From contig NZ_JAJEJP010000001.1 of assembly GCF_021390495.1 (NCBI RefSeq), positions 2,976,001-3,040,000 on the forward strand: a DNA stretch of 64,000 nt, given 5' to 3'. Position numbers and translations under genes: made by a program. Below are positions 38,210 through 46,345 of this stretch, piece after piece. The notes under the pieces are model-generated. The model saw only the letters and a list, made by a program, of their open reading frames with translations, made no database searches and was not told the DNA's origin. Source of the DNA: Paraburkholderia sp. ZP32-5. Its GTDB lineage: Bacteria; Pseudomonadota; Gammaproteobacteria; Burkholderiales; Burkholderiaceae. Position 1 is the first letter of the stretch; every line of letters begins with the position of its first letter.

Positions 38210-38495
38210 ACCGTTTGATCGTACTAAAGGGGCCGTTTCATCGGAGAAATACCGGCGAACGATGCGCTCGTGGCGCAGCCAGCGGCCCCCGAAGCGCATG
38301 CGGCATCCCCGGACCGCACGCTGATTTTGTCCCGATCGCGCCCGGGTGAAGCGACGCCCCGCCTCGCTGGCCCCACGAGACCTTTTGTTACATGCCAGCG
38401 AATCCACCTTACAAATGTGGAGGTCTTGAAACATGCGCGGCAGGTACAGTGACTGAACGGATCCGGCCGATTGCCGCGTCCGCCGGAGACCAGTC

Positions 38496-41060
38496 ATGAC
38501 ACACGCTACGCACCCTACGCACGCTACCCAGCCCACGCGGCAACCCACGCCCCAACGCCGGATTGCCGGCTATACGCTGATCGCGGCCGCTGTCCTCGCG
38601 CTGGCCGCGCAAGCCGGATTCGCCCAGCAGATCGAATCCGCGCCGCCCACGGCGGCCACCGCCGCCACCGCGCCGGACGGCGATCCGCCGGGACGCATCG
38701 CGCGTCTGAACTACACGGCCGGCGCCGTGACCACCGAGCCCGCCGGCGCGACCGACTGGTCGTACGCTCAGATCAACCGCCCGCTCACCACCGGCGACCA
38801 GTTGTGGAACGACCAGAACGCGCGTTCCGAGCTTCACATCGGCTCGACCGCGATCCGCCTCGGCCAGAACACCAACCTCGACGTGCTCAATCTCGACGAC
38901 ACCAGCGCTCAACTGAAAGTCGCGCAAGGCACGCTGTCGACGCACGTGCGCGAAGTCGCGCCCGGCTCGTCGTATGAAATCGACACGCCGAACCTGGCGC
39001 TCGGCGTGAACGGCCCCGGCGACTATCGCGTCGACGTCGCGCCGGACGGCAGCAGCACCACGGTCACCGTGCGCGACGGCAGCGCGATCGCATACGGCGA
39101 CGGCGGCCAGGTGCCGCTTGCGGCGGGCCAGCAGATCCGCTTCGCCGGCACCAACCTGCAACAGCTCGCCGACGCGCGCGCGCCGGCGCCCGACGAACTC
39201 GATCAGTGGGCCGCCAGCCGCGACGCCACCGAAGACCGCTCGGTATCGGCGCGCTACGTATCGCGCGATATCCCCGGCTATGAAGACCTCGATGCCAACG
39301 GCACGTGGCGCGACACCCCGCAGTACGGCGAGGTGTGGACGCCGCGCGCGACGCCGGCCGGCTGGGCGCCGTATCACGACGGTCACTGGGTGTGGCAGGC
39401 GCCGTGGGGCTGGACCTGGGTCGACGATCAGCCGTGGGGCTTCGCGCCCTACCACTACGGCCGCTGGGTGCAGTTCGACGACAGTTGGGCATGGGTGCCG
39501 GGCCCGCTCGAAGCCGAAGCACCGCCGCCGGTCTATGCGCCCGCGCTGGTGGCGTTCGTCGGCGACGATGATGGCGGCGTCGACTGGGGTGTGAATCTGG
39601 CGATCGGCGGGGCGATCGCGGCCGGCGTCGCCTGGTTCCCGCTCGGCCCGGGCGAACCGTGGCATCCGCATTGGGGCGGCCACGACCGTTGGAGCCCCGG
39701 CTACTACAACCGCGTGAACCGCGCGACCATCGTCAATGACTATCACCGTGACGTGAATATTCACAACACGTACGTGAACTATCACGCGCGCGGCGGCCTG
39801 ACGGCGGTGCCGGCGACGGCCTTCGTGCATGGCCAGCCGGTCGGACGCTTCGCGCAGAAGGTCGATCCACGGCAGTGGCACAACGCGCGGATCAACCCCG
39901 GCGCACCGGGGATTGCGCCGGTGCGCGAGAGCTTCGGCTCCGATTTGCGGCGCGCGAACTATCGGCCGCCGGTGAGCGTTGCCGCGCGGCCGGTCGTCGC
40001 GACGCGCAATCCGGCGATGCCGGCCGCGTACCGCGACGACCTCGCGCAGCGCTTCGCGCAAAGCGGCGGACGCGTGCCGGGGGGCGGTCAGCCGGTCGTG
40101 CGGACTTCGGTGCCCGCGCATATGACTGGGGCGCCCGGCGCGGCACCGATCGCGAGAGTGCGGGTCGTGCAGTCTCATGTGCCGGGTCGGCCGCCGGGAA
40201 TGGCCGCGGGGACGCCGGGTACGCCTGGCGCGCCGCATGGTATCGAGCAGGCTGGGCAGCGGCCCGCCGACGGGCTGGCACCGGGCTCGCACGGCGACGC
40301 GCCGCAAGCGCGGCCGGGTATGCCGCCGTCGATGGCCGGCAATGGGCGTCCGCCGCAGCCGGGTCAGGTGGAACAAAGGGAGCCGGGGGGAAGAACGGGA
40401 CAGGCAGGACAAGCGGCACAAGCCGGACCCGCCGACGGACATCCGTCCAACGGCGTGCCGCGGCCACCGCAGCCGGGCGGCGGGAATCCGCTTGCCGCGG
40501 CGCAAGCCGGCGCGCAGCAGCACGGCGCCCCCCAGCAATGGGGCGCAGTCGGACGATCCGAGCCGGCCTGGACGCGGCCGCATCCGCCGATGGCCCAGCA
40601 GACGCCGCGTGCGGATCAGCCGGGTAATCAGCCGCAGCTTGGCGTCGCGCATCCGCCTGAGAATGCAGCCGCGCAGCAGCAGGCGCGTCAGCCGGAGGGC
40701 CGTGCGCAGCCAATGCAACCGATGCAGGCGCCGCCGCATGCCGAGCCGCAACAGCAGGCCCAGCAGCCGCGTTTCGACGCGCGTCCGCAGCCGATGCGGC
40801 ACCCGCCCCGCGAGCAACCAGCACGGCCCGAACCGCAGTTCCAGCAAGCGCAGCAGCCGCGTCCTCAGCCGATGCAGCAGCCGCGCCCCGAACCGCAGCA
40901 GCAGCAGGTCCAGCAGCCGCATATCGAGCAACGGCCGCAGATGCAGCAGCCCCGCGCTGAACCGCGTCCGCAGCAGGTTCAGCAGCAGCGCGCGCAACCG
41001 CAGCCGCAGCATGCCGAGCAGCACGGCGGCGGCAATCACGACGAGCATCACAAGGGCTGA
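38496..41060 (+). CDS. FecR domain / DUF6600 protein with Pro/Gln-rich tail
   Basis: An 854-residue exported protein. A signal peptide occupies about residues 20-44. A FecR-like domain (about 70-185) contains NARSELHIGSTAIRLGQNTN. Then come tandem Trp-rich DUF6600-type units (about 265-345), for example GWAPYHDGHWVWQAPWGWTW and GFAPYHYGRWVQFDDSWAWV, and a hydrophobic patch near 365-385. The last 330 residues are low-complexity Pro/Gln/Ala/Arg. Such proteins are envelope-located; the function is unknown and no sigma factor is adjacent, unlike classical FecR. A terminator follows. Confidence 0.85.
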   Translation: MTHATHPTHATQPTRQPTPQRRIAGYTLIAAAVLALAAQAGFAQQIESAPPTAATAATAPDGDPPGRIARLNYTAGAVTTEPAGATDWSYAQINRPLTTGDQLWNDQNARSELHIGSTAIRLGQNTNLDVLNLDDTSAQLKVAQGTLSTHVREVAPGSSYEIDTPNLALGVNGPGDYRVDVAPDGSSTTVTVRDGSAIAYGDGGQVPLAAGQQIRFAGTNLQQLADARAPAPDELDQWAASRDATEDRSVSARYVSRDIPGYEDLDANGTWRDTPQYGEVWTPRATPAGWAPYHDGHWVWQAPWGWTWVDDQPWGFAPYHYGRWVQFDDSWAWVPGPLEAEAPPPVYAPALVAFVGDDDGGVDWGVNLAIGGAIAAGVAWFPLGPGEPWHPHWGGHDRWSPGYYNRVNRATIVNDYHRDVNIHNTYVNYHARGGLTAVPATAFVHGQPVGRFAQKVDPRQWHNARINPGAPGIAPVRESFGSDLRRANYRPPVSVAARPVVATRNPAMPAAYRDDLAQRFAQSGGRVPGGGQPVVRTSVPAHMTGAPGAAPIARVRVVQSHVPGRPPGMAAGTPGTPGAPHGIEQAGQRPADGLAPGSHGDAPQARPGMPPSMAGNGRPPQPGQVEQREPGGRTGQAGQAAQAGPADGHPSNGVPRPPQPGGGNPLAAAQAGAQQHGAPQQWGAVGRSEPAWTRPHPPMAQQTPRADQPGNQPQLGVAHPPENAAAQQQARQPEGRAQPMQPMQAPPHAEPQQQAQQPRFDARPQPMRHPPREQPARPEPQFQQAQQPRPQPMQQPRPEPQQQQVQQPHIEQRPQMQQPRAEPRPQQVQQQRAQPQPQHAEQHGGGNHDEHHKG

Positions 41061-41126
41061 GCGATCTGAGTGGCGCCGCCGTCGCCGGCACAGCAGCACG
41101 CGTGAAGCGATACAAGCAGCGGCAAT

Positions 41127-41165
41127 AAAAAAACCCCGCAATCCAAACGGATCGCGGGGTTTTTT
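41127..41165. terminator. Bidirectional intrinsic terminator
   Basis: AAAAAACCCCGC pairs with GCGGGGTTTTTT, with an inner extension ATCC / GGAT. It lies between the convergent FecR-type gene and thyA and serves both. Confidence 0.92.
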
Positions 41166-41205
41166 AACATGGGACGCAGGCGCTACAGCCCGTCGTCACA
41201 CCGCA

Positions 41206-42177
41206 TCAGATCGCCATCGGCGCCGTCAGCGGCTCGTGGTGCCGATAGCCGACCAGCGAGAAATCCGCCGGCTCGATCTTCTCGAGCCATTCCGGCTCGT
41301 ACACGCCGGTTTTCGCATACTCGGGCACACGCTCCGAAATCGCGAGCTGGGGACTCTCGTACGGTTCGCGCGTCAGCTGCTGCTGCAGCATGTCGAGCTG
41401 ATTCTCGTAGATGTGCGCGTCGCCGATGAAGTAGCTGAACCAGCGCGGCGTATAACCGGTCAGGCGTCCGACCAGATGCAACAGCGCCGCGCCCTCGGTC
41501 AGATTGAACGGCGTGCCGAGCCCGACGTCGTTGCTGCGGATGTACAGACACAGCGAAATTTCGCGGCGCGCGACGTTCGGCAGGAACTGGTAAAGCAGAT
41601 GGCAGGCCGGCAGCGCGATCTGGTCGAGTGCCGCCGGATTCCACGCGTGAAACAGAATGCGTCGATCGGCGGGATTGCGCATGATCGTATCGAGGCACTG
41701 ACGCAACTGATCGATCGCCTTGTACAGCAGCACTTTCGAGCGGCCATCTTCGTCGAACTGCGTGATCACGCGAAAACCGCGCGCCTGCGCATCGGCGAGC
41801 TGCGCGCTCGCGCCGGCGTCGAGCACCTTGTACGCGGGCCATTGGCGCCATTGCACGCCATACACGTCGCCGAGATCGTCAGGGCCTTCGCGATACGGAT
41901 TAGCGAGCCACTGCTCGTTCTGGTTCGCGTTGCCGTCCCACACCTTGCAGCCGAGCGCGCGGAAATCCGCGGCACTGCGCGATGCGCGCAGAAACCCGAT
42001 CAGTTCGCCGATCGCCGACTTGAACGCGAGCTTCTTCGTGGTGACCGCGGGGAAGCCTTGCTGCAGATCGAAACGCAGCATCGCACCCGGCATGCTGATG
42101 GTGCGGATGCCGGTGCGGTTCTCCTGCCACGAGCCGGTATCGAGAATCGTGCGAACGAGCTCCAGGTATTGTTTCAT
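41206..42177 (-). CDS. thyA: Thymidylate synthase
   Basis: A 323-residue ThyA, which methylates dUMP to dTMP with methylenetetrahydrofolate. The catalytic cysteine lies in [30 protein letters not shown] near the start, [13 protein letters not shown] and [10 protein letters not shown] are typical. It is longer than E. coli ThyA (264 residues) through internal segments (about residues 85-155), a known variant class. Start at [10 protein letters not shown] (42177). Its functional partner folA lies 10.5 kb away beyond the amyloid-like block. Confidence 0.96.
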   Translation of the reverse strand: MKQYLELVRTILDTGSWQENRTGIRTISMPGAMLRFDLQQGFPAVTTKKLAFKSAIGELIGFLRASRSAADFRALGCKVWDGNANQNEQWLANPYREGPDDLGDVYGVQWRQWPAYKVLDAGASAQLADAQARGFRVITQFDEDGRSKVLLYKAIDQLRQCLDTIMRNPADRRILFHAWNPAALDQIALPACHLLYQFLPNVARREISLCLYIRSNDVGLGTPFNLTEGAALLHLVGRLTGYTPRWFSYFIGDAHIYENQLDMLQQQLTREPYESPQLAISERVPEYAKTGVYEPEWLEKIEPADFSLVGYRHHEPLTAPMAI

Positions 42178-42556
42178 GCGGTTTCCTTCGACGAGGCACG
42201 GCCACGCGCCACGAAATTGGGCAAAACTCGATTCTAACAAGCGCGACCGGACGACGCCTCGCGATGGCGTATGGCATCGGTCAATCGAAGGGAGACGTTC
42301 AAGCGGAGAAGTCCGCGACGCGAAGAAGCTCTGCGAAGGGACATACACCGACCGACATGGACGCGCGCAACGGCGCGATAAGGTGAAAAGCGGCAATGAC
42401 ATGCTGTGCTGATGCGCGGCGAACATCTCGCCGCACCCAAGCTCAACCCGTCAACATAGCGGAACCATCCGGCAACGACCACGCGGCGCCTCAATGCCCT
42501 TCAGCCGCGCGGCAACGGATGCTCACGGCGCGGCCCCGCACCGCGCCTTCACACAC
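42178..42556. other. 379-bp intergenic region upstream of thyA
   Basis: Between the thyA start and the end of the sigma-54 activator gene, both on the minus strand. It must hold the thyA promoter and the end of the activator transcript. No clear -35/-10 pair, hairpin terminator or gene is seen. Confidence 0.3.
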
Positions 42557-43951
42557 TCAAAGATGCTGTACCGAAGCCGGCAAATCGCCATGCGGCGCCG
42601 ACATCGGCTCGCTTTCCATATGCCGCATCCCATGCGAGCACAGCAGCCGGTACAGCGTGACGCGCGAGATACCAAGCTCCTGCGCCGCGTCGCCAAGCCG
42701 CCCGCGATGACGCAGCAACGCAAGCTCGATCGCCTGCCGTTCGGCCGCTTCGCGCGCCTGCGCGAGCGACACCGGCACGATCTCCACATACTCGGCAAGT
42801 TCGAGATCGCGCGCGGTGATTGCGCGTCCTTCCGACATCACGATCGCGCGCCGTACCCGGTTGATCAGCTCACGCACGTTGCCCGGCCAGCCGTAGTTAT
42901 GCAGTGCCGCGATCGCATCGGGCGCGAAGCCGCGCAAGCGGCGGCTCGCATCTTTCTTGAAACGCTCGAGCATGTGGCGCGCGAGCAGTTCGATGTCCTT
43001 GCCGCGCGCGCGCAGCGGCGGCTCGTCGATCTGCAACACGCACAGACGGTGATAGAGGTCCGAGCGGAAACGCCCTTCGATCATCGCCGCGGTCATGTCC
43101 ACATGGGTGGCCGAGATGATCCGCACATCGACATCGATCGCCGTGTGTCCGCCGAGCCGTTCGACCTTGCGCTCTTGCAAAAAGCGCAGCAGGCTCGCCT
43201 GGCTCTCCAGCGGCAGATCGCCGATTTCATCGAGAAACAGCGTGCCGCCATTGGCCGCTTCAACGCGGCCGATCTTGCGTTGATTCGCGCCGGTGAACGC
43301 ACCACGCTCATAGCCAAACAGCTCGGATTGCAGCAGATGCGGCGGAATCGCACCGCAGTTGATCGGCACGAACGGCGCGTTTCGACGCGCCGAGCGCTCG
43401 TGAATCGCCACCGCCGTGAGTTCCTTGCCGGTGCCCGATTCGCCGGAGATGAACACCGGCGCGTCGGTCATCGCGACTTTGCGAATCGAACGGAACAACG
43501 CGAGCATCGCGTCGCACGAGCCGACCATCTCGCCTTCGGCACCCTGCGAGCCGTCATGCGCCGCGCTTTCGCTCAGCGAGATCATCCCGTACGCGTGGCC
43601 GACCGAATCGACGATGCGATCGCCCGAATACGGCACCGTGACGTAATCGAAACAGTAGTCGCGCACGAGCCGGCGCAACGCGGCGTCCTGCAATTGTCCC
43701 GGCGTGGTGGCCGCGACCCAGCCGACATTCGGCATGGTCAGGCAGGATTCGAAAGCAGCGATTTCGTGCGGCTGGAAATCGCTGGAAAGATCAAGCAGGC
43801 CGCCCGCGGCCATTCCGGCGCGAACCGCCCGGCGCGCATCGCGCGCGGATCCTACGACTTCGACATGCCAGCCACGCTGCAGAAAACGCGTATTCAGCTC
43901 CGCGCTAGGATCGCGCGAAACGTAAATCAGTTGCCGCGTTGCGGGTTCCAT
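42557..43951 (-). CDS. VpsR-type sigma-54-dependent activator (copy 1)
   Basis: A 464-residue bacterial enhancer-binding protein. The N-terminal domain (about 1-125) resembles a receiver but lacks the usual phosphorylation site, as in VpsR-type, often c-di-GMP-responsive, regulators. The AAA+ domain (about 140-370) has Walker A GESGTGKE, the sigma-54-contacting loop GAFTGA and Walker B GGTLFLDEIGDLP. A Fis-type helix-turn-helix lies at the C-terminus (LGDAAQELGISRVTLYRLL). GAGAGGA precedes the start. It is divergent from the Fap-like operon and paralogous to the activator at its end, so control of that operon is inferred. Confidence 0.92.
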   Translation of the reverse strand: MEPATRQLIYVSRDPSAELNTRFLQRGWHVEVVGSARDARRAVRAGMAAGGLLDLSSDFQPHEIAAFESCLTMPNVGWVAATTPGQLQDAALRRLVRDYCFDYVTVPYSGDRIVDSVGHAYGMISLSESAAHDGSQGAEGEMVGSCDAMLALFRSIRKVAMTDAPVFISGESGTGKELTAVAIHERSARRNAPFVPINCGAIPPHLLQSELFGYERGAFTGANQRKIGRVEAANGGTLFLDEIGDLPLESQASLLRFLQERKVERLGGHTAIDVDVRIISATHVDMTAAMIEGRFRSDLYHRLCVLQIDEPPLRARGKDIELLARHMLERFKKDASRRLRGFAPDAIAALHNYGWPGNVRELINRVRRAIVMSEGRAITARDLELAEYVEIVPVSLAQAREAAERQAIELALLRHRGRLGDAAQELGISRVTLYRLLCSHGMRHMESEPMSAPHGDLPASVQHL

Positions 43952-44358
43952 TATTCAGATCCTCTCGTCAACGAACGTTAAGGATGACGCATGCACCTGA
44001 AACTGCGGTTCAGACACGCTGACTCATTCGGAATTCGCAAATCGCAAAAACCGAACGGCCATTCCATTCCGTGCGGACAGCTGATCCCCAAGAAAGCGGC
44101 GTGTGTGTTTGAGACGACCTGTTATGGGCCTTTTTTAAAAATTCAAAGCCGTTTTCGAGAGCTTACTATACGTGCGCGAGTTCGAAAACAATTATGCGAA
44201 TTTAATCGGGGATCCTTTATCCATCAGGGTTTCAGCCACACCACAACGATTTATTCAGCCGACAAATAAAACATTACTGGAAGCGCTTTTACTGATGTTT
44301 CGCCGCAAGGTAGTTCGTACCTTTCGGTTTAACGAATTATAGGTATTTTCTGCTGCGC

Positions 44359-44376
44359 CGTTTCAGCGCTGAAACG
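44359..44376. promoter_or_regulatory. Perfect 18-bp palindrome, candidate activator-binding site
   Basis: CGTTTCAGCGCTGAAACG is an exact palindrome centred about 85 bp upstream of the -24 element, a usual distance for an enhancer-binding protein. A T run follows on the plus strand, so a terminator-like role is also conceivable, but no gene precedes it on that strand. Confidence 0.6.
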
Positions 44377-44450
44377 TTTTTTTCCGATTTCGCGCGCATT
44401 ACTCCCCGTTATGTCGGTCATGTCCAGACGCATCAAAGGATTGCGACCGA

Positions 44451-44466
44451 TGGCACATGTTTCGCT
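44451..44466 (+). promoter_or_regulatory. Predicted sigma-54 (-24/-12) promoter
   Basis: TGGCACATGTTTCGCT matches the sigma-54 consensus, with GG at 44452-44453 and GC at 44464-44465 separated by exactly 10 bp. It lies 30 bp before the first cluster gene and next to two sigma-54 activator genes. Confidence 0.75.
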
Positions 44467-44495
44467 AAATGGCGTGCACCAGGGGAGACAACATC

Positions 44496-44969
44496 ATGCG
44501 CCTCGTTTTCCGCATCGATCTGATTGGCCGGACCTCATATTTCGCGATCTGCGCGGCGCTCGCGTTAAGCGCGCTGGCGCCCGCCGCGAGTGCCCAGACC
44601 GCACAAGCCGCGCCGGCCGGATCCGCCACGCTGGCGGAATCCAGCGATGCGCCCGGCACCTCTTCAGCCAATGAGCAACCCGCCGCGCTCGCCACCACGG
44701 ATAGCAACAACCAGCTCGCCGCGAATCCGACCAGCACACCCGACGATGCTGCAGCGGTGAACGATATTTCGCTCGACGACCAGGTGCTGTCGCGGCAACG
44801 CGGCGGCGCGGTCGGCATGTTGATGGTCGCCGCAACGCCGCGGCTGATGCAAGGCGGCGGCAACCAGGTGACGTTGTGGGACGAGATCGCCCCGCCCTCG
44901 CCGCTGCCCGTGCCGGTCGACGCCGCGCGCGCCGCCCAGGGCAACGTCGCGACGTACCAGAGAAAGTAG
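44496..44969 (+). CDS. Secreted protein, first gene of Fap-like cluster
   Basis: A 157-residue exported protein with a signal peptide (about 10-33, YFAICAALALSALAPAASAQ), then a Ser/Ala/Asn-rich low-complexity stretch (34-88). A conserved-looking segment, ISLDDQVLSRQRGGAVGMLM, spans residues 91-110 and contains a double glycine at 103-104. The C-terminus is Pro/Ala-rich. It has no family I can name; position corresponds to FapA, the small first protein of Pseudomonas fap operons. Start at 44496 after AGGGGAG, 30 bp behind the sigma-54 promoter. Confidence 0.75.
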   Translation: MRLVFRIDLIGRTSYFAICAALALSALAPAASAQTAQAAPAGSATLAESSDAPGTSSANEQPAALATTDSNNQLAANPTSTPDDAAAVNDISLDDQVLSRQRGGAVGMLMVAATPRLMQGGGNQVTLWDEIAPPSPLPVPVDAARAAQGNVATYQRK

Positions 44970-45091
44970 CCAGCACCAGACAGAACCACAAGCAGTGCAG
45001 GACCGGCGCCGCGCCGCCTACGCAAGCATCAGACACGGCAGGCCGGCGGGAGTCAGGGCACCTCAGGGCACAACAGGGAAAGGACCGGAAC

Positions 45092-45640
45092 ATGACTACC
45101 AACCTTCAGACGCCGCGCGCCTTCTGGCCGCCGGCGGCGTCGCTGGACGGCGCGCGCGCCAACCGGGGTGCGCTGGTGGCCGGCGCCACGATTCTCGCCG
45201 CACTCTTCAGCGCGACCCTGGCCGGTCCCGCATGCGCCGAACAGGTCGCCAATCCGGGCGACATCATCGTCGAGCGCAACGTCACGCCGCGCGACGCATT
45301 CGTTCCCGTACCACGCGACCAGGACCCGGTCGGTGTGCGCGCCACCACGTTCCCGGCCAACTCGTTCAACCCGGCGATCGCCACGCTCGTCGGCGACTCC
45401 GATCTGACCAACGCGCACGGCTCCACTGGTGTCGCCCAGGGCGGCGTGTTGAACGGCACCGGCATGCAGGCGGTCGCGCAGATTCTCAGCGGCAAGGCGA
45501 CCGGCAGCAATGTCGCGCTGAACGCCGGCGGCATCGGCGCGCCGGCGCCGGGGATCGGCGGCACGATCAGCTCGTCGGTGACGGGCGCGCTCGCGCCGTT
45601 GTCGAACGTGCTCGGCGGCGCACTCGGAGGGATGAAATGA
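45092..45640 (+). CDS. Secreted protein, second gene of Fap-like cluster
   Basis: A 182-residue exported protein with a long signal region (about residues 20-50, ending AGPACAEQ). The mature part contains LVGDSDLTNAHGSTGVAQGG, which shares a D-x-x-L motif with three neighbours. It ends in a Gly/Ala/Ser/Leu-rich tail (SNVLGGALGGMK). No known domain is recognised. It starts at 45092 with AGGA upstream and overlaps the next gene as ATGA, which supports an operon. Confidence 0.75.
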   Translation: MTTNLQTPRAFWPPAASLDGARANRGALVAGATILAALFSATLAGPACAEQVANPGDIIVERNVTPRDAFVPVPRDQDPVGVRATTFPANSFNPAIATLVGDSDLTNAHGSTGVAQGGVLNGTGMQAVAQILSGKATGSNVALNAGGIGAPAPGIGGTISSSVTGALAPLSNVLGGALGGMK

Positions 45641-46320
45641 GCCCCTTCGCCACCCTGTGGTCCGGCGCACTGACGCAATCGCCGCGCCGCGCTTCGCTAT
45701 GCGCATGCATCGCGTGGGCAGCCTTCGCCGCAACTCAGGCACATGCGCAAGCACAGCCTCAAGCACAGTCGCAGAACGTGCCGGTGATCGGCGCGACCGC
45801 GACGATCGGCACCGGCGCGGGCGCCGGCGTCACCGGCGCGTTCACGGTCAATGAAACGGCCGGGCTCGACAACGCGCAGGCCAACCAGATCACGGTGACT
45901 AATGGCAACAACGGCACGGTCGCCGGCAACGCGAACGCGAGTGTGCAAAGCGCGTCGGTGGCCGCGAACGTCACGCGCGCACAGGCCTCGATCGAAGCCA
46001 ACGCCTTTTTGAATACTTCCGGCGCGGTGCTGGTGAACCAGTCGGCCGGAGCAGGAAATCTGCAGCGCAACAGCACCCAGGTGGGCACTGCGGCGCTCGG
46101 AGTCGAGACCGTCCCGGATAGTGAGCTATCCGCGACGGCCCCGAGAAACGGGAGTCTGGGGCAGTCCAGCTCGATTCGCGACGTCCGCGAGGCCAACATT
46201 TCCAGCAATGCCTTCAGGAATGCGACCGGAATCGTGCAGATCAACCAGGCAGCCGGCGCCGGTAATGCCACGGCAAACAGTTTTGTGCTCCGTCCCCCGG
46301 CGGGCACTTTTTTTAACTGA
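45637..46320 (+). CDS. Secreted repeat protein, FapB/FapE-like
   Basis: A 227-residue exported protein with a signal peptide (about 18-38). Three related short repeats lie at about residues 67-83 (GAFTVNETAGLDNAQAN), 129-146 (GAVLVNQSAGAGNLQRN) and 198-214 (GIVQINQAAGAGNATAN). Their G-x-x-x-x-N-x-x-A-G-x-x-N-x-x-x-N pattern resembles the amyloid repeats of Fap subunits. The protein is rich in Asn, Ala, Ser and Thr and has no Cys in its mature part. A minor amyloid or nucleator subunit is inferred. ATGA overlap with the preceding gene. Confidence 0.72.
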   Translation: MSPFATLWSGALTQSPRRASLCACIAWAAFAATQAHAQAQPQAQSQNVPVIGATATIGTGAGAGVTGAFTVNETAGLDNAQANQITVTNGNNGTVAGNANASVQSASVAANVTRAQASIEANAFLNTSGAVLVNQSAGAGNLQRNSTQVGTAALGVETVPDSELSATAPRNGSLGQSSSIRDVREANISSNAFRNATGIVQINQAAGAGNATANSFVLRPPAGTFFN

Positions 46321-46345
46321 CCACACTTAAGTATCGGAGCGAATC

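Larger units (their letters stand above)
43952..44495. promoter_or_regulatory. AT-rich divergent regulatory region of the amyloid-like cluster
   Basis: 544 bp between the divergent activator gene and the first cluster gene. The stretch at about 44090-44350 is clearly poorer in GC than its surroundings. It contains an imperfect dyad CTGAAACTGCGGTTCAG (43997-44013), the perfect palindrome at 44359-44376 and the -24/-12 promoter at 44451-44466. No gene is seen. Confidence 0.7.

Noticed and set aside
38409..41141. 910-codon open frame antisense to the FecR/DUF6600 gene
   Set aside because: Arg/Leu/His-rich translation typical of antisense frames in GC-rich DNA. The plus-strand protein has a signal peptide and recognisable domains.
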